Assembly: GCA_002110465.1 (NCBI GenBank)
Contig: NEED01000068.1
Span: 1-56,617 of the forward strand
Source of the DNA: an unicellular cyanobacterium SU2
GTDB taxonomy: Bacteria > Cyanobacteriota > Cyanobacteriia > Cyanobacteriales > Microcystaceae
Direction of reading: 5' to 3'
Length of the DNA stretch: 56,617 nt
Positions 36,091 through 45,333 of the stretch are shown piece after piece. The notes under the pieces were generated by a model, which saw only the letters and a program-made list of their open reading frames with translations, was not told the origin of the DNA and ran no database searches. How positions within the stretch are numbered: the first letter of the stretch is position 1; each line of letters starts with the position of its first letter. Made by a program: the position numbers and the translations under genes.

Positions 36091-37305
36091 TCAGATTAGT
36101 GGGGGAGTCACGTATTTTTCCAGAAGAAATATTAACTCTTGCTCTCTAAACGGTTTCGTTAAATAATCGGTCGCTCCTAACATTCGCGCTCGGATTCGCT
36201 CTGTAAATCCTTCTTTTCCTGTGAGCATGATAATTGGGATGTGTCGAAAAGCACTTGAATGCCTCAACATGGCACAAATTTCGTATCCTTCCAATTTTGG
36301 CATAGCAATATCACAGAGAATTAGGTCTGGCTTGATTTCAAACATCAAACTTAAGGCCTTTAGGGGATTGGTAATTAGGGTACTTTGATACCCATTATCA
36401 ATAAGAATCGATTCTATGGCTTTACCGATGGTAAGATCATCATCAAGACAAACAATGTGGGGAGATTGTTCGGTTTCTTGGAGCTTTAACTTAGATTCTA
36501 AGGGTAATTGTTGTTGGCTAGGATGTTCAACCACCTGTAACCATCCCCGATCAACATAAGGATAAATTCCTCGTCCTAACGTGACAAGATCTCGTTGTAG
36601 GTAGCGTGAGAGTTGGCGTAGGGAAGTTTGCCCATCTGCCCACCAAGATAATTTTTTATAGGCTTTTTCGGGCAATGTCTGTTGCAACATCTTATGATTA
36701 GGGATCACAATACACTGTTGAGGACTCTTGATGTGGGGGTGTAACTGTTTCCACTGCTGCACTTCTTTGGTCATTTGAGTTACCAAGGGAGCAATTTCTA
36801 AACTGGTCAATAGTGGATCAAGGGACATTCCCATTTCAAAAATAAAGGCTCCTTGATGTAGACTGAGTAAGTCAAACACTGTCTCATAGACCATCTTCTC
36901 GATTAGATTACGTCCTTGGGCAGGAGTTAAGTAATGATGTTCAATTAATTGCCATAGATAAGCGTATTCAACATCATTATTCGGAGAAATCAAGGAATTA
37001 CTCAATTTAGGAGGAGGAATCTCTTTTCGACGGCGATAAAGATACTCTTGTAAACGACTACAATTGCGACTCATTCCATCGGCAGCATACACAATTTCTC
37101 CATTAACAAAAAAAACTAACCAGAATTCTCCTGATAGGGTGGCTGCAAACCCTTGTGAAGAAATTGTTTTTAAGCTCTTTTGTTGCTTGACTTCTTCGGG
37201 GGTAGAGGGTCGATAAGCTTCTACTAATAACCCTCCTGTTCGCTGTCCGAGTTCGATCAGTTGCAGGATACTGCGAATATCTATCTCATTTAAGGTTCCC
37301 TGCAT
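36091..37305 (-). CDS. pilG: PatA/PilG-type response regulator (DUF4388 + receiver)
   Basis: 404 residues. The N-terminal DUF4388/PATAN-type domain (QGTLNEIDIRSILQLIELGQ) continues into helical regions. A C-terminal receiver domain begins near 285 with IVCLDDDL, phosphoacceptor Asp in LILCDIAMPKLEGYE and Lys in YLTKPF. PatA-like proteins set the direction or assembly of type IV pili in cyanobacteria. The frame opens at a GTG (37311), but ATG at 37305 starts the conserved MQGTL and is preferred. Divergent from hmpF. Confidence 0.9.
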   Translation of the reverse strand: MQGTLNEIDIRSILQLIELGQRTGGLLVEAYRPSTPEEVKQQKSLKTISSQGFAATLSGEFWLVFFVNGEIVYAADGMSRNCSRLQEYLYRRRKEIPPPKLSNSLISPNNDVEYAYLWQLIEHHYLTPAQGRNLIEKMVYETVFDLLSLHQGAFIFEMGMSLDPLLTSLEIAPLVTQMTKEVQQWKQLHPHIKSPQQCIVIPNHKMLQQTLPEKAYKKLSWWADGQTSLRQLSRYLQRDLVTLGRGIYPYVDRGWLQVVEHPSQQQLPLESKLKLQETEQSPHIVCLDDDLTIGKAIESILIDNGYQSTLITNPLKALSLMFEIKPDLILCDIAMPKLEGYEICAMLRHSSAFRHIPIIMLTGKEGFTERIRARMLGATDYLTKPFREQELIFLLEKYVTPPLI

Positions 37306-37715
37306 AATCACTTAAGCCATTGGTCAAAAATAATAATAATCCTAAACCCTAAGACTATGGAATACTTTGATGTTTATTGTGGTTTTTTTGTTCTCTACCC
37401 CATGCCTTATTGTAAACATTTGAGGGGTTTAACCGAACCAAAGCAAGAAAGGTAAGGTCTGTAGAAATCATCACCAACAAAAAAATTTAGCATAGTATAT
37501 AACTTAAGTGATTTTTAAGGAACTTTTAGTGGATGGTATCTCAATCATGTCACAATAGTTTATCTAGGGGATAAAACAAAAACAAAACTAAAATAGAACT
37601 AAAATAGTTAATTTAGATCACGGTTGAGAATTCAGTTTACTCTGTGGTAACAACCCTTAACCTTCAGCCATCGGTCAACATCTAAGCAAAAGCAATATCA
37701 AGAGGATTGCAGTTC
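37306..37715. promoter_or_regulatory. Divergent promoter region between pilG and hmpF
   Basis: 410 bp, AT-rich, no ORF. TATGGAATACTTT near 37357-37369 resembles the J-box reported for hormogonium genes. That is a pattern impression only. Both motility genes must be driven from here, so common control is possible. Confidence 0.45.
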
Positions 37716-39323
37716 GTGCTATACCTTGCAGAAGTCAAAAAACAGACTAGAGGATTTATTAGTGGTATTCGGACAGATCTCAAGCTTCTAGCTTGTCAGC
37801 ATAATGATCAAACCTGGAGTGTGGTTCCAGGAGATGAGACGGTTTCTACCGAAGAACTCGATACCATGGGGGAAGGAACCCTCGTTATACTTAATCTGGG
37901 CAATAATCGTCAGGTTCAGGGACAACCTAAAGTGGCTGCGCCTGAATTAATCCGTCAATTGCAAAGATTATCTCGTCTTTCAGAGAAATTGAAGGATCAA
38001 CAAGAAGAAATTGAACAATGGAAAGAATCTCTGACCTATCAAAGTCAGGAATTGTCACGACGAGAAATGGAAATGGAGGCCCAAATTGAACAATTAGAGA
38101 AAATTAGACAGGAGTCACAACAAATTGCAGTCCGTCGTCAAGAAGCGGACTCAGCTTGGAAAAAAGTACAGGAAAGTCAACGAACGATTAAAGATTTCCA
38201 GCGTCGTTTTGGTAATCTCATTAATCTTCCTCCTCAATATACTGAAAAATTACAACAGTTAATTCACCGTTTGACCCAAACCCAGGAAGGGTCTGACGTT
38301 AATTTTTCTCCCTTACAAATCATTGTTAGCACGATTGAAAAACAGCAAGATATTTTAAATGGCTTTTGGCAACAACTTGAACCCCTTAATGGTCAAATAC
38401 GACAATATCAAGAGAATATTGAGCAACAAAAACCAATTATTGAAAATTATGCTCAAGAAATAGACTCAACTCGTTCAGCCTTAGAACAGGCGAAAATTCA
38501 GTTTGAAGTTCAGCAGAATATTCTGACTAATAAGCAAGCACGATTGAGAAATGTTAATCTAAATTTACGCAACGCCCAAGATCTACAAGAAAGCCTGACT
38601 AATATTGCTAATGGGATCTCTGATGTTCCTCTCGACTCTAAAGTTGATGTTGTTGCTCTCGAAAATATGCCGCTCGGAGAGTTAGAAGAAATTGTTAGTC
38701 AGTTGCAAGCAGATTTAGATAAATTAGTTCGTTTTGTAAATGACCAAGAAGAAGAATTAACCCTACAGTGTCAAACGGTTGAAGAATTAATTCAAAAGTT
38801 GACTCAAGCAAGTGCTTATGATCGTATTACCATTGAGGAAGAGTTGGCAGAAGAACAAGAAAGAAAGCAATTTTTAGATGAAACTTTAGTAGGTCAACGA
38901 CGCAATATCAAAGAACAACAAAATATTTTTTTACAGCATTTACGGGTACTACGTCGTCGTCAAGGGGTAATAGATTTTGAGAGTAATTTAGCTTCAATTA
39001 ATTTAGACCCGCTTTTACTTCAGATAGAAGAATTACAAAATAATGCCAGAGAAGAAAGTCAACTACTAGAATCAGAAATTGAACACTTACAACGAAGCCT
39101 TGAACAAATTCAAGAAATGATTGAACAACTTGATAAAGAACAAGAGCGTAAAAATCAAGAGTTAAAAACGGCGCAAGATAATTGGCATCAAGCTCAACTT
39201 GAAGTGACTCGACTGACTACTCGTTTAACTTTTTATCAAGAAGCATTACAACCGATTCAGGATCGATTAGATGAGTTAAGAAAGCAATTAGAAGGATTAA
39301 AACAGTGGTTGCTCTTTGATTAA
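37716..39323 (+). CDS. hmpF: Pilus motility taxis protein HmpF
   Basis: 535 residues. A short N-terminal domain (LYLAEVKKQTRGFISG; LKLLACQHNDQTWSVVPG) is followed from about residue 90 by long coiled coils. This is the layout of HmpF, needed for pilus activation in motile cyanobacteria. The frame opens at TTG (37707), but the GTG at 37716 lies nine bases after AGAGGA and directly starts the conserved LYLAEV. It is divergent from the pil chemotaxis-like cluster, matching a joint role in type IV pilus motility. Confidence 0.88.
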   Translation: MLYLAEVKKQTRGFISGIRTDLKLLACQHNDQTWSVVPGDETVSTEELDTMGEGTLVILNLGNNRQVQGQPKVAAPELIRQLQRLSRLSEKLKDQQEEIEQWKESLTYQSQELSRREMEMEAQIEQLEKIRQESQQIAVRRQEADSAWKKVQESQRTIKDFQRRFGNLINLPPQYTEKLQQLIHRLTQTQEGSDVNFSPLQIIVSTIEKQQDILNGFWQQLEPLNGQIRQYQENIEQQKPIIENYAQEIDSTRSALEQAKIQFEVQQNILTNKQARLRNVNLNLRNAQDLQESLTNIANGISDVPLDSKVDVVALENMPLGELEEIVSQLQADLDKLVRFVNDQEEELTLQCQTVEELIQKLTQASAYDRITIEEELAEEQERKQFLDETLVGQRRNIKEQQNIFLQHLRVLRRRQGVIDFESNLASINLDPLLLQIEELQNNAREESQLLESEIEHLQRSLEQIQEMIEQLDKEQERKNQELKTAQDNWHQAQLEVTRLTTRLTFYQEALQPIQDRLDELRKQLEGLKQWLLFD

Positions 39324-39375
39324 TGATAAGGATTAATAATAGGGAGTTTTAGTGTTTGTGTTTTTGTCTACCCTG

Positions 39376-39537
39376 TTAAAATAAGGTATAAATAAACGGA
39401 GCGATCGCCGATCCTTGGGTGAAAACAATCAACGCTCCTAACAAAACTAATGTAATAATTAATGGGGCTAACCAATATTTTTTACGTTCGTTTAAAAATC
39501 CCCACAAATCTTTTATTAAATCAATAAAGCCTTCCAT
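39376..39537 (-). CDS. DUF5989 family small membrane protein
   Basis: 53 residues, start ATG at 39537. EGFIDLIKDLWGFLNERKK is followed by one hydrophobic helix (about 22-40) and a short tail. The ATG overlaps the TAA of the SxtJ gene (TAATG), so translation is coupled. DUF5989 proteins are often found right after SxtJ and a carbamoyltransferase. Function unknown. Confidence 0.82.
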   Translation of the reverse strand: MEGFIDLIKDLWGFLNERKKYWLAPLIITLVLLGALIVFTQGSAIAPFIYTLF

Positions 39538-39965
39538 TAATAGGGTTTCTCCATACTATTTTTATTTTTAATTGTCCTTAAAATACGATACGTTTCTAAG
39601 TGAAACTCAAACTTTCTAGTCATTATGTCTCGATTAACTAAGCGCATAATAAATGCCATTGGAGTAACAATTAAAAAGAAGATTAGACCTAAAATAATTC
39701 TTGTATTAATCCATGCAAGTACCTGAGCAACTTTCATCCAATTATTATAAATTGGGTCGAGGGACTGAGGAATAAACGTTGCTAATCCATACAATACCCC
39801 TGTTATAATCCAAGGAATTAGAGGTAACTTATGTCCTAAAATTAAAGGAATAATTAAACCAAATAATCCAGAGACAATTGTTCCAGTTAATAACCCAAAA
39901 CGTCGTAATTCTTTTTTGTTTAATTTAGGAATTTCATAAAACATATTTTCAATTAAACTCAACAA
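39537..39965 (-). CDS. SxtJ family membrane protein
   Basis: 142 residues with three hydrophobic helices (about 25-45, 47-63, 92-113). KKELRRFGLLTGTIVSGLFG near the start matches the SxtJ family, named after a saxitoxin-cluster gene but far more widespread. It lies 25 bp after the carbamoyltransferase gene and overlaps the DUF5989 gene by one base. It probably acts with the carbamoyltransferase at the membrane; a direct role is unproven. Confidence 0.85.
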   Translation of the reverse strand: MLSLIENMFYEIPKLNKKELRRFGLLTGTIVSGLFGLIIPLILGHKLPLIPWIITGVLYGLATFIPQSLDPIYNNWMKVAQVLAWINTRIILGLIFFLIVTPMAFIMRLVNRDIMTRKFEFHLETYRILRTIKNKNSMEKPY

Positions 39966-39990
39966 CTAATCAATTTTTTGTATCTATCAA

Positions 39991-41862
39991 TTAATCTAGC
40001 TCAAATTCATTTTTCCAACTATCATTTTTTTGCCATTGCGGTTGTTTTGCTTTAGCTAATAAATAATTTTCTATAACTAAATAATCCATCTCAGTCCGCA
40101 TAAAACAACGATAGGCATCTTCAGGACTACAAACAATTGGTTCCCCCCGAACATTAAAGGAAGTATTCACTAAAACCCCACACCCTGTTAATCTTTCAAA
40201 TTCCTTAATTAATTGGTAGTAACGGGAATTAGTTTCAGGATGAACTGTTTGTATTCTTGCTGAATAATCAACGTGGGTAATAGCCGGTATTTTTGAGCGA
40301 GGAATTTTTAATTTTTCAATGCCAAAAAGTTGTTTTTGTTCGTCATTCATTGGGAGACGTAATTCTTCTTTAACCGAAGCAACTAATAACATATAAGGAC
40401 TCGGTTTATCTAATTCAAAATAATCAGATACTCTTTCTGCCAGTACCGAGGGAGCAAAAGGACGAAATGACTCTCGATATTTTATTTTTAAGTTCATGAC
40501 TGACTGCATTTTTTCATGACGAGGATCACCAATAATTGAACGATTTCCTAAAGCACGAGGTCCAAATTCCATACGTCCTTGAAACCATCCAACTACATTT
40601 CCTTGGGCAATAATTTCTGCTACTTTTGATAATAGTTGAGTTTCATCTAAACGTATATATTTAGCCTGAACATCATTTAGATATTGACCAATTTCTTTAG
40701 CTGAGAACTTAGGTCCTAAATAAGTTCCTTGCATCCCATCTAACTTAGGTATTGAGTCACTTCCAACTCCCATCCTAACTTCTAAATTACGCGGGTTGTC
40801 TAAATATTGATACCAAACTCCTAAAGCTGCTCCAATGGCTCCACCTGCATCCCCTGCAGCAGGTTGAATCCAAATATCTTTAAATTTACTTTCTCGTGAA
40901 ATTCGTCCATTAGCAACGCAATTTAAGGCAACTCCTCCAGCTAAACAAAGGTGATCTACTCCTAATTCCTGATAAGCTGTGTTAGTTAATTTTAAGACAA
41001 TCTCTTCAGTAACTTTTTGAACCGAAGCAGCAATATTCATTTCTCGTTGAGTCAATTCGCTTTCGGGTTGACGACGAGGTGCGCCAAAAAGTCGGCTAAA
41101 CTTTTCATTAGTCATCGTTAACCCAACGGCATAATTAAAGTATTTCATATTAAGACGAAATGTACCGTCTTCTTTAATATCAATTAAGTTGTCTAAAATA
41201 ATGTCAACATATTTAGGCTCACCATAGGGAGCTAACCCCATTAATTTATATTCTCCAGAGTTAACTTTAAAACCAGTATAGTAAGTAAAGGCAGAATAAA
41301 ATAGTCCCAAAGAATGAGGAAAATTAATTTCCCATTGGGGGGTTAATTCATTGTTTTTTCCTAGCCATAAAGATGTGGTTGCCCATTCTCCAACGGCATC
41401 TAAACATAAGACTGCTGCTTGATTAAAAGGACTAGGGAAAAAGGCAGACGCAGCATGAGATTGATGATGTTCAGCGAATAATAATGGAGGAAGTTTGGAT
41501 GTTTTACAATTCGCAAGTTTAGCTAATTCTTTTTTGAGAATTGTTTTCAGATAAAGTTTCTCTTGTAACCAAGCTGACATAGCAGCGATAAAGGAATGAA
41601 ACCCTTGCGGCGCGTAGGCTAAATAAGTTTCTAAGAGGCGTTCAAAGGTGAGAAGAGGTTTTTCATAAAAGACAATATAGTCGAGCTTCTGCAGGGGAAT
41701 TTGAGCCTCTGTGAGGGTGTAGAGAATGGCATTTTGAGGAAACCGTGGGTCATGTTTTTTTCGAGTGAAGCGTTCTTCTTGCGCTGCGGCAATAATTGTC
41801 CCTTCTTGAATTAAAGCGGCTGCACTATCATGATAATAAGCTGAAATACCCAAAATCCTCAT
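39991..41862 (-). CDS. Carbamoyltransferase (NodU/CmcH/SxtI type)
   Basis: 623 residues. The N-terminal ASKHA-like domain begins ILGISAYYHDSAAAL and holds the metal-binding HHQSHAASAF. GGVALNCVANG and the C-terminal YrdC-like part RESFRPFAPSVL are in place. The enzyme transfers a carbamoyl group from carbamoyl phosphate to a hydroxyl of a sugar or other metabolite. No saxitoxin or NRPS/PKS genes are near, so a toxin is not implied. It heads an operon with SxtJ and DUF5989. Confidence 0.93.
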   Translation of the reverse strand: MRILGISAYYHDSAAALIQEGTIIAAAQEERFTRKKHDPRFPQNAILYTLTEAQIPLQKLDYIVFYEKPLLTFERLLETYLAYAPQGFHSFIAAMSAWLQEKLYLKTILKKELAKLANCKTSKLPPLLFAEHHQSHAASAFFPSPFNQAAVLCLDAVGEWATTSLWLGKNNELTPQWEINFPHSLGLFYSAFTYYTGFKVNSGEYKLMGLAPYGEPKYVDIILDNLIDIKEDGTFRLNMKYFNYAVGLTMTNEKFSRLFGAPRRQPESELTQREMNIAASVQKVTEEIVLKLTNTAYQELGVDHLCLAGGVALNCVANGRISRESKFKDIWIQPAAGDAGGAIGAALGVWYQYLDNPRNLEVRMGVGSDSIPKLDGMQGTYLGPKFSAKEIGQYLNDVQAKYIRLDETQLLSKVAEIIAQGNVVGWFQGRMEFGPRALGNRSIIGDPRHEKMQSVMNLKIKYRESFRPFAPSVLAERVSDYFELDKPSPYMLLVASVKEELRLPMNDEQKQLFGIEKLKIPRSKIPAITHVDYSARIQTVHPETNSRYYQLIKEFERLTGCGVLVNTSFNVRGEPIVCSPEDAYRCFMRTEMDYLVIENYLLAKAKQPQWQKNDSWKNEFELD

Positions 41863-42072
41863 ATTTTTGCTGCTATCCCTCTTTAATACACTGTTGACTC
41901 TCTGATCTTTTAAGTCATTATAAGTAACGTATAAGATAGCATAATAGACGGAAAAAAATTAAAGAAGCTCCTTATCTTGTGAGCTAATTGTCTGAACAAA
42001 CTTTATAAAGTTTAAGATAATCGGTTATTTACTAATTTTGAAGGAGGTGCAAGATCTTAAATTAAGATCAAC

Positions 42073-42438
42073 TTAGTCAATATTGTGTACGTCTTCTTCC
42101 TTAAGTTCTTCGAGTTCTTTAGCAAGGAAATAATTAAGAAAAGTTCGGATCATAGCGATTGCCCCTAATTTTCCTAACGCTTCATAGCTTGGTGCAACTG
42201 CCGTTGATAGGATATCTGCTCCTAATTGGAATTCTAGAGCCAACGCTAAAGCCCTTCCAAAACGAGCGCGGACACGAATATACGCACGGGTACTGGGGTG
42301 AGAAAGGAGCATTATTGATTGTCGTCCATTGAAAACTACGCCGATGAAAATCGTAAAGATTCCTAGAGCCTCCAGTAAAATTTTGAGTAAAGTAGCACCA
42401 AAATTCAAACCCCCTTCTAAATGTTCAATTAGTTCCAT
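42073..42438 (-). CDS. DUF1622 family membrane protein
   Basis: 121 residues with three hydrophobic segments. RARFGRALALALEFQLGADIL is the family signature. An acidic tail ends ELEELKEEDVHNID. Small membrane protein of unknown function, divergent from the hli gene. Confidence 0.88.
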   Translation of the reverse strand: MELIEHLEGGLNFGATLLKILLEALGIFTIFIGVVFNGRQSIMLLSHPSTRAYIRVRARFGRALALALEFQLGADILSTAVAPSYEALGKLGAIAMIRTFLNYFLAKELEELKEEDVHNID

Positions 42439-42573
42439 GGAAAATAAACTCTGTGAGATTGTGCTTTCCTCACTAAAGATGTCCTCAAGCTCATCTCTAT
42501 TGCAAATTTTCAGAAAATTTGTTACATTTATTAACAGTAATACATAAAGTGTAACACTTAGTTGCTAACTATC

Positions 42574-42726
42574 ATGACTAATCCCAACCAAGATCAAGGA
42601 AAATTCGGTTTCACTGCCTACGCCGAAAATTGGAATGGTCGCCTAGCGATGATTGGTTTTGTTTCTGCCTTAATCGTTGAGTTGCTCACAGGTCAAGGAG
42701 TTCTCAGTTTTTGGGGTCTCATCTAA
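42574..42726 (+). CDS. High-light-inducible protein (Hlip/SCP)
   Basis: 50 residues: [20 protein letters not shown] contains the chlorophyll-binding ExxNGRxAMxGF helix of the LHC superfamily. One membrane helix. Hlips bind chlorophyll and carotenoid and protect photosystem assembly under strong light. The gene is divergent from DUF1622 and convergent with sigA, separated from each by about 100-140 bp. It is one of the smallest genes in the window. Confidence 0.95.
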   Translation: MTNPNQDQGKFGFTAYAENWNGRLAMIGFVSALIVELLTGQGVLSFWGLI

Positions 42727-42819
42727 ACTTCTGGTTGTTGTCCTCTAACCATCTCTCTCAATCTCATTGCTTGACTGGGTTCTCCTCGGAAAACCCAGCT
42801 TTTTAAGCTCTTTATCGGA

Positions 42820-43977
42820 CTAACGGACATATTCTTTAAGAATACTATTGCGATTAGGATGTCGTAGTTTCCGCAAAGCCTTAGCTTCAATCTGACGAAT
42901 TCGCTCGCGGGTGACATTGAAGATTTGTCCAATTTCCTCAAGGGTTTTCATGCGTCCATCATCTAAGCCATAGCGTAGGCGAAGGACATCCCGTTCCCGT
43001 GGACTTAACGTATCGAGAACATTTTCTAAATCTTCCCGTAATAGATTTTTGGAGACTTCATCCTCTGGATTTTCTCCATCAGCCTCAATAAAATCCCCCA
43101 GGCGGGAGTCTTCTTCCTTACCAATGGGGGTTTCTAATGAGATGGGTAATTGGGCTGATTTAGCGATAAAACGAAGCTTCTCGATGGTCATTTCCATGCG
43201 CGTGGCAATTTCTTCTTCAGTGGGTTTACGGCGCATTTCTTGGGAAAGAATCTTGGTGGTCTTTTTAATTCTTGAAATCGTTTCGTAAAGGTGAACCGGA
43301 AGGCGAATAGTCCGAGATTGATCGGCGATCGCTCGAGTAATCGCTTGACGAATCCACCAAGTAGCGTAGGTCGAGAACTTATACCCTTTTTCGTGGTCAA
43401 ACTTTTCAGCGGCTCGAATTAAGCCCAGAGACCCTTCCTGAATCAAATCTTGGAAAGATAGCCCTCGATTCATATACTTTTTGGCGATCGAAACCACTAA
43501 ACGGAGGTTGGAATGAACCATTTTGTCCTTAGCCCTACGCCCCCAATAGAGACGACGCTGGAAGGCATTCCAATCCATATTGATCCCTTCTGCGTGATTG
43601 ATGGCTTCTGCCCATTCCTTATCAGTGGGAAACCGTCCCATCTGTTCTCTCAGTTGTTCTCGGATTCGTTCTAATTCAAGCAGATCCGCAATTTGGCGAG
43701 CTAGTTCAATTTCTTCTTCGGCACGCAAGAGTCGAATGCGACCAATTTCTTGGAGATAAACTCGAATTGAATCCTCGGTATAAGGCTTTTTTTTACTTTG
43801 ATCGCGACGGCGAGAAGCACTTAGTTTTCGAGTTTTTTTCCCTTCTGGTTCAGTCAATGTTTCATCGAGCGCAGCATCATCAGCTGCTGTTTGTATAGCT
43901 TCGTCATCATCGGGGATGAAGAACGCTACATCAATTTGAGGCTCAGTAAGGGTTAATAAGTTATTAGCCTGCGTCAT
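42820..43977 (-). CDS. sigA: Primary RNA polymerase sigma factor (group 1 sigma-70)
   Basis: 385 residues. Region 1.2 ([17 protein letters not shown]), region 2 ([35 protein letters not shown] in parts; [11 protein letters not shown]), region 3 and region 4 ([34 protein letters not shown]) are all present. The length, Ser/Lys-rich region after the start and C-terminal [13 protein letters not shown] favour the essential group 1 factor over group 2. The ATG at 43977 has AGAGGA upstream; a TTG ten codons earlier lacks one. Confidence 0.93.
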   Translation of the reverse strand: MTQANNLLTLTEPQIDVAFFIPDDDEAIQTAADDAALDETLTEPEGKKTRKLSASRRRDQSKKKPYTEDSIRVYLQEIGRIRLLRAEEEIELARQIADLLELERIREQLREQMGRFPTDKEWAEAINHAEGINMDWNAFQRRLYWGRRAKDKMVHSNLRLVVSIAKKYMNRGLSFQDLIQEGSLGLIRAAEKFDHEKGYKFSTYATWWIRQAITRAIADQSRTIRLPVHLYETISRIKKTTKILSQEMRRKPTEEEIATRMEMTIEKLRFIAKSAQLPISLETPIGKEEDSRLGDFIEADGENPEDEVSKNLLREDLENVLDTLSPRERDVLRLRYGLDDGRMKTLEEIGQIFNVTRERIRQIEAKALRKLRHPNRNSILKEYVR

Positions 43978-44858
43978 GCCGTTTTCCTCTTGCTCCTTGA
44001 AGTGCAAAACTAGAAGATAGGGTGTAATAGTTTACGTTAAGTGAATTCAATGTCCCTAAGTATAATCACTTAGGAGTGATTCATTGAAGATTTCGGGGAA
44101 ATTGGGTTGAACTGGCTGGCTTTGTGTTGACTGCAATCATTAATTATCAGTCTTAAGCGACAGGTTCAGGAACTCCCCAAGAAAAGGGTTAGGGTCAAAA
44201 AAATTTAGGACCTTTCCGATTGTAGCCTTGATTACAAAAAATCGGGTAAGGTTTTTGTTTTAATTGCATAAGATTTTAGAGATTTTGGGTAAGGTAACAG
44301 AATGGGGGAACGCTCACTACACATTGAGCTTGAGTGGGTTAAGACATAGTTAATGGAACTCAAACAAAGTGTATGATAGTAATTGACAAATTGAACTTGG
44401 ATAATTGCCATCGAGCTAATTTCCTCAGAGGATTTCCTCGTTAATGCTAGACCTAGCAATATACTTAGTCTGACTGTGAGCTTAGAAAAGCTAGACGTTA
44501 AATAGTTTCGTTTCAGCCTCAGCCGAGGTTCTCAGCAATCGTCAAATCTTTAGTTATTTTCATAACTGTCACTCAAAGGAATGGCAAAATTCGTGAATTC
44601 CAATCTAGTTGTCTGTGGGTCACAAACAGTACGTTTGTTTTGAAAAACAGAGAAATTTGTTAGTCCTTTTATTCATACGTTAGCAAAGTTTTTTATCTGT
44701 CGATCACTCAACCATAAGATAAACTTGACATCTTATCAAAATTTGATGACCAAAACCTTGATCATCATTACTAAACTAAAAATCTCCCAACTTTTGTGTA
44801 TGGTAATGGTTGAATTAGATCTGAGAATAAGCATCTCAGCATTTTAATTAACCATGAT
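43978..44858. other. Long spacer upstream of sigA
   Basis: About 880 bp with no convincing gene. A 75-codon minus-strand ORF at 44232-44459 lacks any family resemblance. The sigA promoter should lie in the right-to-left direction near 44040-44110, where TATACT follows AATCACT-TAGG-AGTGATT. A long leader or several promoters for sigA are plausible. Confidence 0.5.
44064..44081. promoter_or_regulatory. Hairpin/operator-like inverted repeat upstream of sigA
   Basis: AATCACT-TAGG-AGTGATT is a perfect seven-base inverted repeat, about 90 bp upstream of the sigA ATG and beside a TATACT box on the sigA strand. It may be a repressor site or a leader hairpin; nothing further supports a specific regulator. 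Confidence 0.3.
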
Positions 44859-45314
44859 TTACAGAGCAGGTAAAGCCAAAACAGAGATTCCCACCCCCCA
44901 AGCCAAGCCAACGAACACTTGAAAGGGTGTATGTCCAAGGAGTTCTTTTAGGCGTTCTTCGTTAATGTGATGACTATCGCGAAAAAACTCGTCAAGGAGT
45001 TGATTAAGAATTCTTGCTTGCGCGCCTGCAGCTTGACGCACTCCAGCCGCATCGTACATCACAATTACTGCAAATAGAGAAGCAATGGCAAATTCTGGAC
45101 TATTCCAGCCAACAGTTAATCCAACACCAGTCGCCAAGGCTCCCACTAAAGCTGAATGGGAACTGGGCATTCCCCCAGTCGTGACAAGATAGCGCAGATT
45201 AACTTTACCGTTACGACATAGCTCAATAATTGCTTTTAACCCTTGAGCCGAGAAACAAGCCAGCAGAGACGCTGACAAAATAGGGTTGTGGAAAATCGTC
45301 TCAAAATCTTGCAT
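44859..45314 (-). CDS. Divergent PAP2 family membrane protein (DUF212)
   Basis: 151 residues with about four hydrophobic segments. GGMPSSHSALVGALATGVG has the phosphatase-like GxPSSHSA core of the acid phosphatase/vanadium haloperoxidase-related family. MYDAAGVRQAAGAQA is another hallmark. It lies 19 bp after crtE on the same strand, so it is likely cotranscribed and may act on an isoprenoid diphosphate. The substrate is inference. Confidence 0.9.
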   Translation of the reverse strand: MQDFETIFHNPILSASLLACFSAQGLKAIIELCRNGKVNLRYLVTTGGMPSSHSALVGALATGVGLTVGWNSPEFAIASLFAVIVMYDAAGVRQAAGAQARILNQLLDEFFRDSHHINEERLKELLGHTPFQVFVGLAWGVGISVLALPAL

Positions 45315-45333
45315 AGTTATGTTTTAAGGGCAT

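Noticed and set aside
39991-41862. Saxitoxin-type biosynthesis cluster
   Set aside because: Only the carbamoyltransferase and SxtJ names suggest it; no sxtA, amidinotransferase or other toxin gene is near, and both families are widespread.
44232-44459. 75-codon minus-strand ORF upstream of sigA
   Set aside because: Cys/Ser-rich random-looking sequence with no ribosome site or known relatives.
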